A stretch of 64,000 nt of DNA, taken from contig JALKAW010000010.1 of NCBI GenBank assembly GCA_023015825.1, forward strand, positions 56,822 to 120,821, written 5' to 3'. The notes under the pieces were generated by a model. That model was not told the origin of the DNA. It was given only the letters and a program-made list of their open reading frames with translations, and searched no databases. The position numbers were made by a program, and so were the translations under genes. Numbering within the stretch: the stretch's first letter is position 1; the number at the start of each line of letters is the position of its first letter. Shown in pieces: positions 26,668 to 36,358 of the stretch. Source of the DNA: Flavobacteriaceae bacterium S0862 (GTDB lineage: Bacteria; Bacteroidota; Bacteroidia; Flavobacteriales; Flavobacteriaceae).

Positions 26668-27807
26668 ATGAAGCAAGTGTATTTTGATAATGCTGCCACC
26701 ACTCAAATACGTAGTGAAGTGATTGAGGTTATGACTAATTCTTTAAAAAATAATTATGGAAATGCCTCATCTACACATAGTTTTGGTCGAACTTCTAAAT
26801 CATTAATCGAAGGTGTTAGAAAAGACATTGCATCGTATTTTAATGTGTCTGCTGGTGAAATTGTATTTACATCTGGAGGTACTGAAGCCGATAATTTAGT
26901 GCTAAGAAGTGCCGTTAGAGATTTAGGAGTAAAGCATATTATCACTTCAAAAATTGAACATCATGCTATTCTGCATACTGTTGAGCAACTTGAAGATGAA
27001 TATAACATTACGACCAGTTATGTAAACTTGAATGATAAAGGACAGGTAGACTACGATCATTTAGAAGTATTATTATCAGCTTCAAATAATGTTTTGGTGA
27101 GTCTTATGCATGTGAATAATGAAATTGGAAACTTATTAGACATTAAAAGAGTAGCATTACTATGTAAAGAACATGGTGCTTTGTTTCACAGCGATATGGT
27201 ACAGTCTGTAGGCCATTATGAGCTTGATCTTCAAGTAATTCCAATTGACTTTCTAGCTGCCAGTGCGCATAAATTTCATGGACCTAAAGGTGTCGGATTT
27301 TGCTTTATAAGAAAGGGCTCTGGATTAAAGCCATTAATTTTTGGAGGCGAGCAGGAGCGAGGGTTTCGAGCAGGCACCGAAAGTGTTCACAACATTGTAG
27401 GTCTGTGTGAATCTTTAAGGATTGCTTACAATAATTTGGAAGAAGAAAGTAAATACGTAAAAGATTTAAAAGAGTATTTTATTACTCGTGCAACAGAGGC
27501 ATTGCCAGATGTGGCCTTTAATGGTTATTCTGGAAGCTTAGAAGACAGTACTTATACTTTGGTTAATATGAGACTACCCGTTACTCCAGAACGCTCAGCT
27601 ATGATGTTATTTCAGCTTGATTTGAAAGGAATAGCTTGTTCAAAAGGAAGTGCTTGTCAAAGTGGTGCTACCGGAAGCTCACATGTATTAGCCGAAATAC
27701 TAGATGCTGATGAACTTCAAAAACCATCTGTACGATTTTCGTTTAGCATTTACAATACTAAAGAAGAAGTAGATTATGTGATAGAGGTGCTAAAAGAACT
27801 TCTCTAA
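26668..27807 (+). CDS. Cysteine desulfurase (NifS/IscS class V aminotransferase family)
   Basis: 379 residues from the ATG at 26668 (MKQVYFDNAATTQIRSEV); an upstream in-frame ATG at 26638 would add ten residues lacking family similarity and would lie in the promoter (TATTTTTG at 26641-26648). Motifs are FTSGGTEADNLVLRSAV, the PLP lysine in SAHKFHGPKGVGF, RAGTESVHNIVG and the active-site loop GIACSKGSACQSG. It takes sulfur from cysteine for Fe-S or thiolated-tRNA synthesis in the cytosol. No iscU or other partner is nearby; the loop length fits the NifS/IscS rather than SufS group. Confidence 0.9.
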   Translation: MKQVYFDNAATTQIRSEVIEVMTNSLKNNYGNASSTHSFGRTSKSLIEGVRKDIASYFNVSAGEIVFTSGGTEADNLVLRSAVRDLGVKHIITSKIEHHAILHTVEQLEDEYNITTSYVNLNDKGQVDYDHLEVLLSASNNVLVSLMHVNNEIGNLLDIKRVALLCKEHGALFHSDMVQSVGHYELDLQVIPIDFLAASAHKFHGPKGVGFCFIRKGSGLKPLIFGGEQERGFRAGTESVHNIVGLCESLRIAYNNLEEESKYVKDLKEYFITRATEALPDVAFNGYSGSLEDSTYTLVNMRLPVTPERSAMMLFQLDLKGIACSKGSACQSGATGSSHVLAEILDADELQKPSVRFSFSIYNTKEEVDYVIEVLKELL

Positions 27808-28427
27808 GAGAGCTGCATTCTTTTATTTCTAATCAATAATTCAGCAAAAAGAATATTCGGTACCCAACATAGCCATGAAATAATGATGTATGCCTCATCA
27901 AAACCTATTTGCAAAATAACAGGTAATATTGGCAACCAGAGCCTTAGAGTAACAGCTGCAAAACATAGCGCATAGCTTCTAACCATCCATTGTTCGTGTT
28001 TGGTAATCTGCTTTTTTCTAATGCTTTGATACGCCATAACAGTTGTAAGCAGCCAGAGAATTGCTAAAAGACTGAAACCAATTTTAGCAGTCACTCCTCC
28101 ATTTGCGTAAAATGCTATATAAAGTCCCGCCAAACCACTTAATAACACACTAATGATATATATTTTTCCTAGTGCTCTGTGAGTTTTTAGGTATTTTAGG
28201 CGCCATTTCTTTAAAAATTGGGACCATCCAGTCAAAAGTGCAATTCCTCCAAAATAAATGTGCGTATAGAACCCAATATTGTAAATTGTAGTCGCTAAAA
28301 GCTTCGGACTTTTCGAGCCTAATAGCCCATTACTCTTCATGTCAACTATTAAATATATGACAGGATAAACCCCAATAGCAATAGCTAAAATTGCAAATAA
28401 AATCCAAGGTGTTTTGTTGAATTTCAT
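27804..28427 (-). CDS. DUF2306 domain-containing membrane protein
   Basis: 207 residues, about six membrane helices. DUF2306 features are YTHIYFGGIALLTGWSQFLK, KTHRALGKIYIISVLLSGLA and ITKHEQWMVRSYALCFAAVT, giving conserved membrane His residues that resemble those of heme-binding cytochrome-b561-like proteins. Function unknown. It ends 4 nt inside the cysteine desulfurase gene's stop (convergent overlap). Confidence 0.83.
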   Translation of the reverse strand: MKFNKTPWILFAILAIAIGVYPVIYLIVDMKSNGLLGSKSPKLLATTIYNIGFYTHIYFGGIALLTGWSQFLKKWRLKYLKTHRALGKIYIISVLLSGLAGLYIAFYANGGVTAKIGFSLLAILWLLTTVMAYQSIRKKQITKHEQWMVRSYALCFAAVTLRLWLPILPVILQIGFDEAYIIISWLCWVPNILFAELLIRNKRMQLS

Positions 28428-28495
28428 AATGATGTTTATAAGTATGATAAACAGTTATCGATATTGTTACACTTTGACCTTAAAAACTTTATGAT

Positions 28496-30955
28496 CTAAA
28501 ATGACATTCCGATTCTAATGTTGAATACTCTAGGAGTTAAATAATTAGGAATGGCATATTGACGTTTGGAATACACATCTCTTACCCAAGTATTGGTGAT
28601 GGAATTTTGTACATCGAACATGTTAAATATTTGAAAACCAACACTCAATTCTTTAAAATTTTGTTTCCATCCAGAATAGGTTTTGTCTTTATTTATGATA
28701 ACATACGATAGCCCAATATCTGCTCGTTTATAATCTGGTAAACGTTCTTGATAATCATAAGGGTTTGCATAACTTGGAGAACCACCAGGAACTCCAGTAT
28801 TATATACCAAGTTTAAATACATTTTTAAGTCAGGAATGTTTGGCATGTAATCTTGAAATAAGACACCAAATTTTAAGCGTTGGTCTGTTGGTCTTGAAAT
28901 GTAACCTTGATTATTAATATTTTCTTCAGTTTTTAAATAGCCAAAGCTAAACCACGATTCAGTACCTGGAACAAACTCACCATTTAGGCGAAAATCTAAT
29001 CCGTAAGCATAAGCTTTTGCTATATTATCGGCTTCATAACGAATTCTAACGTTGTCTAATGTATAAGGATTAACATCACTCATGTTTTTGTAATAGCCTT
29101 CAGAAACCAGTTTAAAAGGGCGTTCCCATATCTTGAAACTATACTCATTACCTATTACAATGTGTACTGATTTTTGTGCCTTTACATTTGGATTCACTAT
29201 ACCATTTTTGTCTCTTAATTCACGGTAAAAAGGAGGTTGGTAATACAAACCACCGCTCAATCTAAATAGCATATCTTTTTCCCAATCTGGCTTTATAGCA
29301 AATTGCGCTCTTGGACTAAATACAATTTGAGAATTACTTTCTATACCTTTTCCACTAACTGTCCAGCTATGTGCTCTAACACCAGCGTTGTAAAAGACTT
29401 CATGGTTGCCAATTTCGGCACGCTTGCTCCATTGTCCGTAAGCTTGTAAACGGTCAATTTTTGTATTATTGGTCGCTCTTACATTTTGGAATGGCACTAA
29501 AGGTCCTTGATATGCTTCGTAAGGTTGCTCATTAAAATTATCAATATTTGGTGGATTAATTGAAAAACCTGCTGAATCTATCACTTCCCATTCTACAATA
29601 CGGTCTCTAATATCTTCATGCGTATATTTTACAGACCATTCCAAGAGATTATCATTGTAATTATAGTTTCCTTTATGTTCAACATTTGTGATAAGTGCAT
29701 CTAAATCGTTACGAGCATGATTTAATTGACTTCCAATACCTTCACTAAATTCGACTTCCCCGAGGTTTTCATCGCCAATATTACTGTTTACTTCTCCAAG
29801 CCTGTATTGTGCTAAAATATCAAAGTATTCTTCTTCAGTAGTATGATATTGTGATGCTATAAGCTTTAACGTCAAATCATCGCTTACAAAATAATTTGCT
29901 TTAAAAGCACCAAAATAGGTTTGGTATTTATCCTTTTCTTGACCATCATAATATACCAAAAGCGCAAGCGGATTAGTAAGTGTACCAAAGTTGGTTTGTC
30001 TAGTTTGTGGTTCGTAGTTGTAACTATTGATAGATGCGTTTCCTAAGAAATTTAGATGAAATTTATCTGAAAACTTATAGGTAAGATAGGTTTGAACATC
30101 AGCAAACTTTGGTTTGTAGTTGGTTTCGGTTTCTTTGGCCTCAACTAATAAACTGTTATCACGGTAGCGTAAACCTACAATACCTGAAAATTTTGAGTCT
30201 TTTGAAATAGCTTCTGCAGAAACGCTTCCACCTAATAAGCTTAAATCAGCACTAACACCAAATTTAATTGGACTTCGATAAGTTATATCTAAAACTGAGG
30301 ATAGTTTATCTCCATACTTAGCTTGAAAACCACCAGCTGAAAATTCGACATTTTGTACTAAATCGGTATTAACAAAACTTAAACCTTCCTGTTGCCCAGA
30401 GCGTATAAGAAAAGGACGATATACTTCAATTTCATTAACATATACTAAGTTTTCATCAAAGTTTCCGCCTCTAACAGAGTATTGTGTGCTTAATTCGTTG
30501 GATATATTAACTCCAGGAAGTGTTTTTAATAAATTTTCCACACCTGGTTGTGCGCCTTGAATGGTTCTTATTATTTCTGGTTTTATAGTGGTGACACCTT
30601 CAACACGATTTCGTTCGGTACTTGTAATAACAACAGTTTCTATTTGTTCGATTTGTGTATCAAGAACTGGATTAAACTCAAAAGATTCGCCATTCTTTAA
30701 ATTGAAAGTGGCAGTAATTTTTTTAAAGTTTAAATGCGTAAACTCAACAACTATATCTTTATTTGCTTCAATTTTAATTAAATAAAAACCATTCTCGTTA
30801 CTAGTTGTACCATTATATCCTGCCTTAATATTAACATTTTCGACAGGTAAGTTATTTTTATCAAGAATAATTCCTTTCAAGGTTGCTGTTTGCGAAAACC
30901 CTATGATTGGTAATAGGATAAAGAGAGTGAGTAGTAAAAAAGGTTTAATTTTCAA
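28496..30955 (-). CDS. TonB-dependent outer-membrane receptor with carboxypeptidase-regulatory-like N-domain
   Basis: About 819 residues. I prefer a TTG start at 30955: it lies 7 nt after the M23 peptidase stop and gives a normal signal peptide (KIKPFLLLTLFILLPIIGFS). The ATG at 31021 would need a 66-nt overlap and a 22-residue leader before the signal. After the signal come a CarboxypepD_reg-like domain (LKGIILDKNNLPVENVNIKA), a plug (TLPGVNISNELSTQYSVRGG; KYGDKLSSVLDITYRSP) and a barrel ending VFNIRIGMSF. Imports an unknown substrate using TonB energy. No adjacent SusD, so not a classic polysaccharide locus. Likely co-transcribed with the peptidase. Confidence 0.88.
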   Translation of the reverse strand: MKIKPFLLLTLFILLPIIGFSQTATLKGIILDKNNLPVENVNIKAGYNGTTSNENGFYLIKIEANKDIVVEFTHLNFKKITATFNLKNGESFEFNPVLDTQIEQIETVVITSTERNRVEGVTTIKPEIIRTIQGAQPGVENLLKTLPGVNISNELSTQYSVRGGNFDENLVYVNEIEVYRPFLIRSGQQEGLSFVNTDLVQNVEFSAGGFQAKYGDKLSSVLDITYRSPIKFGVSADLSLLGGSVSAEAISKDSKFSGIVGLRYRDNSLLVEAKETETNYKPKFADVQTYLTYKFSDKFHLNFLGNASINSYNYEPQTRQTNFGTLTNPLALLVYYDGQEKDKYQTYFGAFKANYFVSDDLTLKLIASQYHTTEEEYFDILAQYRLGEVNSNIGDENLGEVEFSEGIGSQLNHARNDLDALITNVEHKGNYNYNDNLLEWSVKYTHEDIRDRIVEWEVIDSAGFSINPPNIDNFNEQPYEAYQGPLVPFQNVRATNNTKIDRLQAYGQWSKRAEIGNHEVFYNAGVRAHSWTVSGKGIESNSQIVFSPRAQFAIKPDWEKDMLFRLSGGLYYQPPFYRELRDKNGIVNPNVKAQKSVHIVIGNEYSFKIWERPFKLVSEGYYKNMSDVNPYTLDNVRIRYEADNIAKAYAYGLDFRLNGEFVPGTESWFSFGYLKTEENINNQGYISRPTDQRLKFGVLFQDYMPNIPDLKMYLNLVYNTGVPGGSPSYANPYDYQERLPDYKRADIGLSYVIINKDKTYSGWKQNFKELSVGFQIFNMFDVQNSITNTWVRDVYSKRQYAIPNYLTPRVFNIRIGMSF

Positions 30956-30962
30956 GAGGTTT

Positions 30963-32654
30963 TTATTTTCTAAAAAATGTTGCTTCAAATGTAGAGCTAT
31001 TTCCAACATTATCGGTAACAATAATCTTTAAATTATTTTTCGTTTCTGAAATAATGTTGTCGTTAAAATCATAGATTAAGCTATTCTTTTTATAGTCATA
31101 CTCCATTAAAATCCATTTACCATTTATGGTTGCTCTATAATTTTTTATTCCAGAGACATCATCTGTTATCTTCATTTTTAAATAGCGATATTTACTTAAC
31201 CACTTTCCATCCTGAAAATTTAGTGGTCTTATTTTAGGACTATCAACATCTGTCGATAATGTGTATGTGCCAAGTGTTTTAGTACTGCTACTTAGTATAT
31301 TACCTTTTCTTTTAGTAGAAGAATAAGTTACAAAGTCTTTATAACCAATCTTTCTGGCAATAAATAATTTGTCTTTATCTTTTTCTTGGTATCGGCTTAT
31401 ATCAAAACTAATAGTGAAGTTTTTTTGAGCAGGAACAGTGCTTTCATGTAATGTTAGCGTATCGTTTTTGGCATTAAAATCAATAAAAAAATCATCGTAA
31501 AAAGTATTGCTAGGGATATACACAGAAATATTATCTTTTTCTAATACATTGGATTGGTTGGCATAAATAAAATGTTGCGTGCTTTTTCTAGGTTCTCTTT
31601 TAATAGTATTACTTTTTTTTCCAGAAATGGGAATGGTTACCCAGGTGTCGTTTCCTTTATAATCACTCACCCTTAACTTGTAGACTGATGCTGTACTGTC
31701 TTCAGTTATAATATAGCCATCATCAACGACATTATTATACATACTAAGAGGATTGTTTTTTTCTACAAATAATTTTTGAATTCTAGATTTTTCCTCTTTA
31801 AAATGCGCATAGTCAATTAAACGGTTTAAATGCTTTGTCTCACTAAATGAAAACCGTTTAAAATCGATTTCAAAGTTTTTGTTCCCATTATAGAAAGCTT
31901 GTATGTTGCTGACACCATTTTTATTAGCAGCCAAATCTTGTTGATCGTAGGTCACCACACCAAAACCTATTTTCCCATAAGCATCAATAGTTTCTGCTTT
32001 ATAATCGCCATCATTTGCTGGCATAATGCGTAATTTGGTTTTTCCGTTAATATTATTAACATGAGAATCCTGTCCAATAGTATAAGCATATAGACCAAGA
32101 ATCATTGGTTGTTTACTATCTTTTACATCGATACCAAAAAGCATTGGGTTAATTGGACGTTCTTTGTTATCTCTAATTTCAAAATGCAAATGTGGCCCAC
32201 CAGAGCCTCCTGTATTGCCGCTATATGCAATCACTTCATCCGTATCAACCAATAACTCTGTTATTTTAGGAAATACTTCTATCTCATAACTCTCTTTCTC
32301 ATATTGCAGTTTCTTTATATACGCTTCAATCTTTGGAGCAAACTTTTGTAAATGAGCATAAACAGTTGTATAGCCATTAGGGTGCGTAATGTATAAAGCT
32401 TTACCATAGCCCCAATGAGAGATTTTAATTCTACTAATATATCCAGCAGCAGCAGTATATACTTTTAAGCCTTCACGTTGTTGGGTTTTAATATCCAATC
32501 CAGAATGAAAATGATTGGAGCGTAACTCAGCAAAAGTTCCAGAAAGCACCAAAGTCACATCCAGAGGATTTCTAAAATAATCTTGTGGATAAGGATTTTG
32601 CGCAAATGATATTTGCGAGACAACAATAAAAATAATGATGAGGGATTTTGCCAT
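30963..32654 (-). CDS. M23 family metallopeptidase (LytM domain), exported
   Basis: 563 residues, signal peptide MAKSLIIIFIVVSQISFAQ. The LytM domain is at about residues 40-175: NHFHSGLDIKTQQREGLKVY supplies His and Asp, and GGPHLHFEIRDN supplies the HxH zinc ligand, so the catalytic site is complete. The remaining ~390 residues are beta-strand-rich, as in Bacteroidota M23 proteins of this size. Expected in the periplasm or on the surface as a peptidoglycan endopeptidase or amidase activator. First gene before the TonB-dependent receptor. Confidence 0.87.
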   Translation of the reverse strand: MAKSLIIIFIVVSQISFAQNPYPQDYFRNPLDVTLVLSGTFAELRSNHFHSGLDIKTQQREGLKVYTAAAGYISRIKISHWGYGKALYITHPNGYTTVYAHLQKFAPKIEAYIKKLQYEKESYEIEVFPKITELLVDTDEVIAYSGNTGGSGGPHLHFEIRDNKERPINPMLFGIDVKDSKQPMILGLYAYTIGQDSHVNNINGKTKLRIMPANDGDYKAETIDAYGKIGFGVVTYDQQDLAANKNGVSNIQAFYNGNKNFEIDFKRFSFSETKHLNRLIDYAHFKEEKSRIQKLFVEKNNPLSMYNNVVDDGYIITEDSTASVYKLRVSDYKGNDTWVTIPISGKKSNTIKREPRKSTQHFIYANQSNVLEKDNISVYIPSNTFYDDFFIDFNAKNDTLTLHESTVPAQKNFTISFDISRYQEKDKDKLFIARKIGYKDFVTYSSTKRKGNILSSSTKTLGTYTLSTDVDSPKIRPLNFQDGKWLSKYRYLKMKITDDVSGIKNYRATINGKWILMEYDYKKNSLIYDFNDNIISETKNNLKIIVTDNVGNSSTFEATFFRK

Positions 32655-32774
32655 AAGTAAGATATTACTGCTAAAATATTAATTTGTAGCAAATTTGCAA
32701 AGGATATTCAAAACGCATGCCAATAAATATAACTACCTGATAATTAATGCCTTTTAAAATTTACTCAAAAACTA

Positions 32775-32805
32775 TTGCTAATTAACTATTGGTATGTTAA
32801 CTTTG
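32775..32805 (+). promoter_or_regulatory. Predicted promoter of the coiled-coil/zapA operon
   Basis: TTG at 32775-32777, a 20-nt spacer and TAACTTTG (32798-32805) fit the Flavobacterium -33/-7 consensus. The start codon follows 24 nt later. Confidence 0.65.
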
Positions 32806-32829
32806 TGTAATTAGTATTGAATTTGATAA

Positions 32830-33120
32830 ATGAGTAATATTGAGGCAATTGTAGATTCTTTAGAGAACAGAATTAGTAAAGTATTGCATAAACTAGAAGT
32901 GTTAAAGCAAACAAACGCTAAATTAAGTGAAGAATTGTCAATATCTCAAGAGAGATTATCTAAACAAGAAGCCGAAGTTGCAACTTGGGTAGATAAATAC
33001 GAAACACTAAAATTTGCAAATTCCATACTAGGCAGTGACGAGAGTAAAAGAGAAACGAAGCTCAAAATAAACGCATTAATTAGAGATATCGATCATTGTA
33101 TATCGCAATTATCTGAGTAA
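32830..33120 (+). CDS. Coiled-coil protein upstream of zapA, hypothetical
   Basis: 96 residues, predicted almost wholly helical: IVDSLENRISKVLHKLEVLK, then QTNAKLSEELSISQERLSKQ with heptad-type leucines. It resembles ZapB-like short coiled coils in form only. The zapA gene follows 18 nt after, which makes a cell-division partner role plausible. No catalytic motif. Confidence 0.72.
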   Translation: MSNIEAIVDSLENRISKVLHKLEVLKQTNAKLSEELSISQERLSKQEAEVATWVDKYETLKFANSILGSDESKRETKLKINALIRDIDHCISQLSE

Positions 33121-33138
33121 TGTAACATATTTTTAATA

Positions 33139-33432
33139 ATGTCTGAAAAGCTGAAAATAAAGCTATCTATAGCTAATAGAGTATATCCTTTAACTATTAA
33201 TTCAAGTCAGGAAGAAGGATTGCGAAAGGCCGCTCAGAAAATTGACGCTATGATTAAGCAATTTGAGCAAAGTTATTCCGTTAGAGATAAACAAGATGTT
33301 TTAGCCATGTGTGCTTTGCAATTTGCTTCTCAAACAGAACAAAAAGAAATAGATAAAGATAATTTAAGTGAAGAGGTCGAGCATAAGTTAATAGCTATGA
33401 ATCAGCTTTTAAAAGAGTGCTTAAGCTCTTAA
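33139..33432 (+). CDS. zapA: Cell division protein ZapA
   Basis: 97 residues. The N-terminal strand region KLKIKLSIANRVYPLTINSS, the conserved EEGLRKAAQKIDAMIKQFEQ helix and QDVLAMCALQFASQ helix make the ZapA globular head and start of its coiled coil. ZapA bundles FtsZ filaments at the division septum. It is followed by a 6S-type RNA, as zapA is in E. coli, and then by ribonuclease Y. Confidence 0.85.
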   Translation: MSEKLKIKLSIANRVYPLTINSSQEEGLRKAAQKIDAMIKQFEQSYSVRDKQDVLAMCALQFASQTEQKEIDKDNLSEEVEHKLIAMNQLLKECLSS

Positions 33433-33457
33433 GTTCTTTAAAATAAATAAGGTTACT

Positions 33458-33640
33458 GCCTACATTAGTTAATTTTTGATAAACTCAACGTTAATTCTTT
33501 AAAAAGGGTGAGTTGAAGTTGTAAAAGCGAGCTGCATGTATTGAACGTGTTTCAGTGCAAAACAGATACTTGATCAGCTTATTAGCCCTAAACTTGTTTT
33601 TAAGGAGTTTATACAAAACAAACTGATGTAGGCTTTTTTT
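33458..33640 (+). ncRNA. ssrS: 6S RNA (6S-Flavo type)
   Basis: The 228-nt gap between zapA and rny holds a long-range closing stem: GCCTACATTAGTT (33458-33470) pairs over 13 positions, one a G-U, with AACTGATGTAGGC (33621-33633), directly followed by seven Ts. Inside, AACTCA (near 33482) can pair with TGAGTT (near 33510), leaving a large open middle. A rod of about 180 nt closed by its ends, with a terminator and a position after zapA, is the 6S architecture; a flavobacterial 6S family is known. It would bind RNA polymerase. Exact 5' end and class need a covariance search. Confidence 0.75.
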
Positions 33641-33659
33641 ATTAAACTAAGCAAACAAA

Positions 33660-35237
33660 ATGGAAACGAACACAATTTTATTAATTGTTGGAGGAATTAT
33701 ATTAGGATTAATAGTTGGATTTTTTATAGCAAAAACGCTCGAAAAAAGCAACGCTTCAAGGTTAATTAAGAATGCAAAAAAGGAAGCTTTAAGCATTATT
33801 AAAGAAGCTAATCATGAAGGCGAATCAATAAAGAAAGACAAAATTCTTCAAGCAAAAGAAAAATTTATAGAGTTAAAATCTGAACATGAAAAAGTTATTT
33901 TGTCCAGAGACAAAAAAATGGCTGAGTCAGAAAAGCGAACTCGAGATAAAGAATCTCAAATATCTTCAGAATTATCTAAACAAAAAAAGCTAAACAGCGA
34001 GATAGAAGAAAAGATTAAAGATTATGACTATCGTATAGAGCATCTTGATAAAAAGAAAACGGAAGTTGATAAACTGCATAAAAGCCAAATACAACAATTA
34101 GAAGTTATTTCTGGGCTGTCTGCAGAAGATGCAAAAGCGCAGCTAGTAGAATCTTTAAAAGGAGAAGCAAAGAATGATGCAATGGTTTATGTGCAGGATA
34201 AGATGGAAGAGGCTAAACTAACTGCTGAACAGGAAGCAAAAAAGATTATCATTAACACTATACAACGTATTGGAACCGAAGAAGCTGTTGATAATTGTGT
34301 ATCAGTTTTCAACATAGAGTCTGATGACGTTAAAGGTCGTATTATTGGAAGAGAAGGGCGAAATATTCGTGCCATTGAAGCTGCTACTGGCGTAGAGATT
34401 ATTGTTGATGATACTCCCGAAGCTATTATACTTTCTTGTTTCGATTCTGTAAGAAGAGAAATTGCTCGTTTGTCATTGCATAAATTAGTGACAGATGGAA
34501 GAATTCATCCAGCAAGAATTGAAGAGGTTGTTAAAAAGACGCAAAAGCAAATAGAACAAGAGATTATAGAAGTTGGTAAACGTACAGTTATCGATTTAGG
34601 AATTCATGGTTTGCATCCAGAGTTAATTAAAATGGTTGGCCGTATGAAATACCGTTCTTCTTATGGTCAAAATTTACTTCAACACTCACGTGAAGTTGCT
34701 AAACTTTGTGGGGTCATGGCTGCCGAATTAGGTATTAATCCAAAACTAGCTAAAAGAGCAGGATTGTTACATGATATAGGAAAAGTGCCAGACGCTGAAG
34801 CAGATATGGAAACACCTCATGCTATTTTAGGAATGCAATGGGCAGAAAAGTATGGAGAAAAGGCTGAGGTTTGTAATGCTATTGGAGCTCACCACGATGA
34901 AATAGAAATGAAATTTTTATTGTCGCCAATAATTCAAGTATGTGATGCGATTTCGGGTGCTCGCCCAGGTGCAAGACGCCAAGTTTTAGATTCTTATATT
35001 CAACGTTTAAAAGACCTTGAAGATATCGCATTTGGTTTTACAGGAGTAAAGAAAGCTTATGCTATACAAGCTGGTAGAGAATTACGTGTTATTGTTGAAA
35101 GCGAAAAAGTAAGCGATGAGAAAGCTGCTAATCTATCGTTTGAAATATCTCAAAAAATTCAAACAGACATGACTTATCCAGGTCAAGTTAAAGTAACAGT
35201 AATTCGAGAGACTAGAGCAGTAAATATTGCAAAGTAA
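33660..35237 (+). CDS. rny: Ribonuclease Y
   Basis: 525 residues in the standard order: an N-terminal membrane helix ([20 protein letters not shown]), a long charged coiled coil (residues 30-180), a KH domain ([20 protein letters not shown]) and an HD domain with the metal pair His371-Asp372 in [10 protein letters not shown] and a later GAHHDEIE. It is an endonuclease that starts mRNA decay at the inner membrane. Separate from zapA: the 6S RNA and its terminator lie between. Ends at a hairpin shared with the convergent xerD. Confidence 0.95.
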   Translation: METNTILLIVGGIILGLIVGFFIAKTLEKSNASRLIKNAKKEALSIIKEANHEGESIKKDKILQAKEKFIELKSEHEKVILSRDKKMAESEKRTRDKESQISSELSKQKKLNSEIEEKIKDYDYRIEHLDKKKTEVDKLHKSQIQQLEVISGLSAEDAKAQLVESLKGEAKNDAMVYVQDKMEEAKLTAEQEAKKIIINTIQRIGTEEAVDNCVSVFNIESDDVKGRIIGREGRNIRAIEAATGVEIIVDDTPEAIILSCFDSVRREIARLSLHKLVTDGRIHPARIEEVVKKTQKQIEQEIIEVGKRTVIDLGIHGLHPELIKMVGRMKYRSSYGQNLLQHSREVAKLCGVMAAELGINPKLAKRAGLLHDIGKVPDAEADMETPHAILGMQWAEKYGEKAEVCNAIGAHHDEIEMKFLLSPIIQVCDAISGARPGARRQVLDSYIQRLKDLEDIAFGFTGVKKAYAIQAGRELRVIVESEKVSDEKAANLSFEISQKIQTDMTYPGQVKVTVIRETRAVNIAK

Positions 35238-35264
35238 ACTTTAAGTAATAATTATAAATTAGTA

Positions 35265-35294
35265 TTAAAGCATCGATTTTTTGGTGCTTTTTTA
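35265..35294. terminator. Terminator between rny and xerD
   Basis: AAAGCATC, loop GATTTTTT, GGTGCTTT with G-U pairs, then a T-run ending in the xerD stop region. Serves rny; may work in both directions. Confidence 0.7.
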
Positions 35295-36188
35295 TTTTCT
35301 AGGGTGAAACTTATCAACAACATTCCGTAGATGACTTTTGTCTACATGCATATAAATTTCGGTAGTTGTAATACTTTCGTGACCTAGCATGAGTTGTATC
35401 GCTCTTAAATCTGCACCATTTTCTAGTAAATGTGTTGCAAAAGAATGTCTAAAAGTATGTGGTGAAATTGTTTTTTTTATGCCAGCTTTTTCGCTTAATT
35501 GTTTTACAATAGTGAAGATCATGGCTCTAGTTAGTTGCCTACCTCTTCTATTTAAAAATAAAACATCACGGTATTCGCCTATAACAGGAATATGGATACG
35601 TACTTCGTTTTTATAGATATTAATATACTTTTGAGTTAGGTTTCCTATAGGCACAAACCTTTGTTTATCTCCTTTGCCAGTAACTTTAATAAAGCCTTCG
35701 TCAAAAAATAAATCTGATAGTTTTAAATTAATAAGTTCGCTAACACGTAATCCACAGCTATACAATGTTTCGATAATGGCTCTATTACGCTCTCCTTGAG
35801 CGTTTGATAAATCTATAGAGTTAATAATTAGATCAATTTCACTAATTGATAACGTGTCTGGTAGTTTTCTGCCAATCTTAGGAGCTTCAATTAGCTCTAA
35901 GGGATTGGTTTCTCTGTAGTTTTCGAATATTAAAAAATCAAAAAAACTTCGTAAACCAGAAATAATTCTTGACTGACTTCTAGCATTCACCTCTTTAGCT
36001 ATATGATATATAAATTCTTGAATGGTAGTTTTATCAATCTTAATAGGAGACAATGATATGTCGTTGACTTCTAGAAAGCCAATTAGCTTTTTTACATCCC
36101 TAGAATAACTACTAATAGAGTTATGAGAAAGCCCTCTTTCTATCTTTAAATAATTTGTGTAATCTTCTAAGGCTTGATGCCATTTCAT
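35292..36188 (-). CDS. xerD: Tyrosine recombinase XerD
   Basis: 298 residues, normal for XerC/D. N-terminal SAM-like DNA-binding domain (MKWHQALEDYTNYLKIERGL), then the catalytic domain with the full set Arg148 (SCGLRVSELI), Lys172 (GKGDKQR), His244 and Arg247 (HTFRHSFATHLL), His270 (LMLGHESITT) and the nucleophile Tyr279 (EIYMHVD). It resolves chromosome dimers at dif by site-specific recombination. A 5' fragment of the same gene is repeated at 37598-37822, with the leader. No integron, phage or transposon lies next to it, so it is a housekeeping copy. Confidence 0.9.
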   Translation of the reverse strand: MKWHQALEDYTNYLKIERGLSHNSISSYSRDVKKLIGFLEVNDISLSPIKIDKTTIQEFIYHIAKEVNARSQSRIISGLRSFFDFLIFENYRETNPLELIEAPKIGRKLPDTLSISEIDLIINSIDLSNAQGERNRAIIETLYSCGLRVSELINLKLSDLFFDEGFIKVTGKGDKQRFVPIGNLTQKYINIYKNEVRIHIPVIGEYRDVLFLNRRGRQLTRAMIFTIVKQLSEKAGIKKTISPHTFRHSFATHLLENGADLRAIQLMLGHESITTTEIYMHVDKSHLRNVVDKFHPRK

Positions 36189-36358
36189 GTTTATAACTAT
36201 AGGTTTGTTAACAAAAAGTAGTCTAAATACTACGCTTAAAACACTAGTAATAATGAGACTTTATCGATAAAAGTACTATTTTTTGGGTTAAATTTTTGTT
36301 GAAAAGCGTTTTTATTTTTTATTTAGACGTGAATTAATCAAAACTAAATTTACAAATT
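36004..36358. repeat. Direct repeat copy 1: xerD 5' end plus leader of barrel gene
   Basis: About 355 nt, aligned without gaps to 37638-37992 (constant offset 1634) with roughly a dozen mismatches by eye. It covers the first ~60 codons of xerD and the whole divergent leader up to the ATG of the barrel gene at 36359. Both copies hold the palindrome TTTATCGATAAA (36260-36271 here). Confidence 0.9.

Noticed and set aside
35292..36188. xerD as the integrase of a mobile element
   Set aside because: It has the size and motifs of housekeeping XerD, and no attachment sites, cargo or tRNA target are beside it; the repeated 5' fragment is explained by local duplication.
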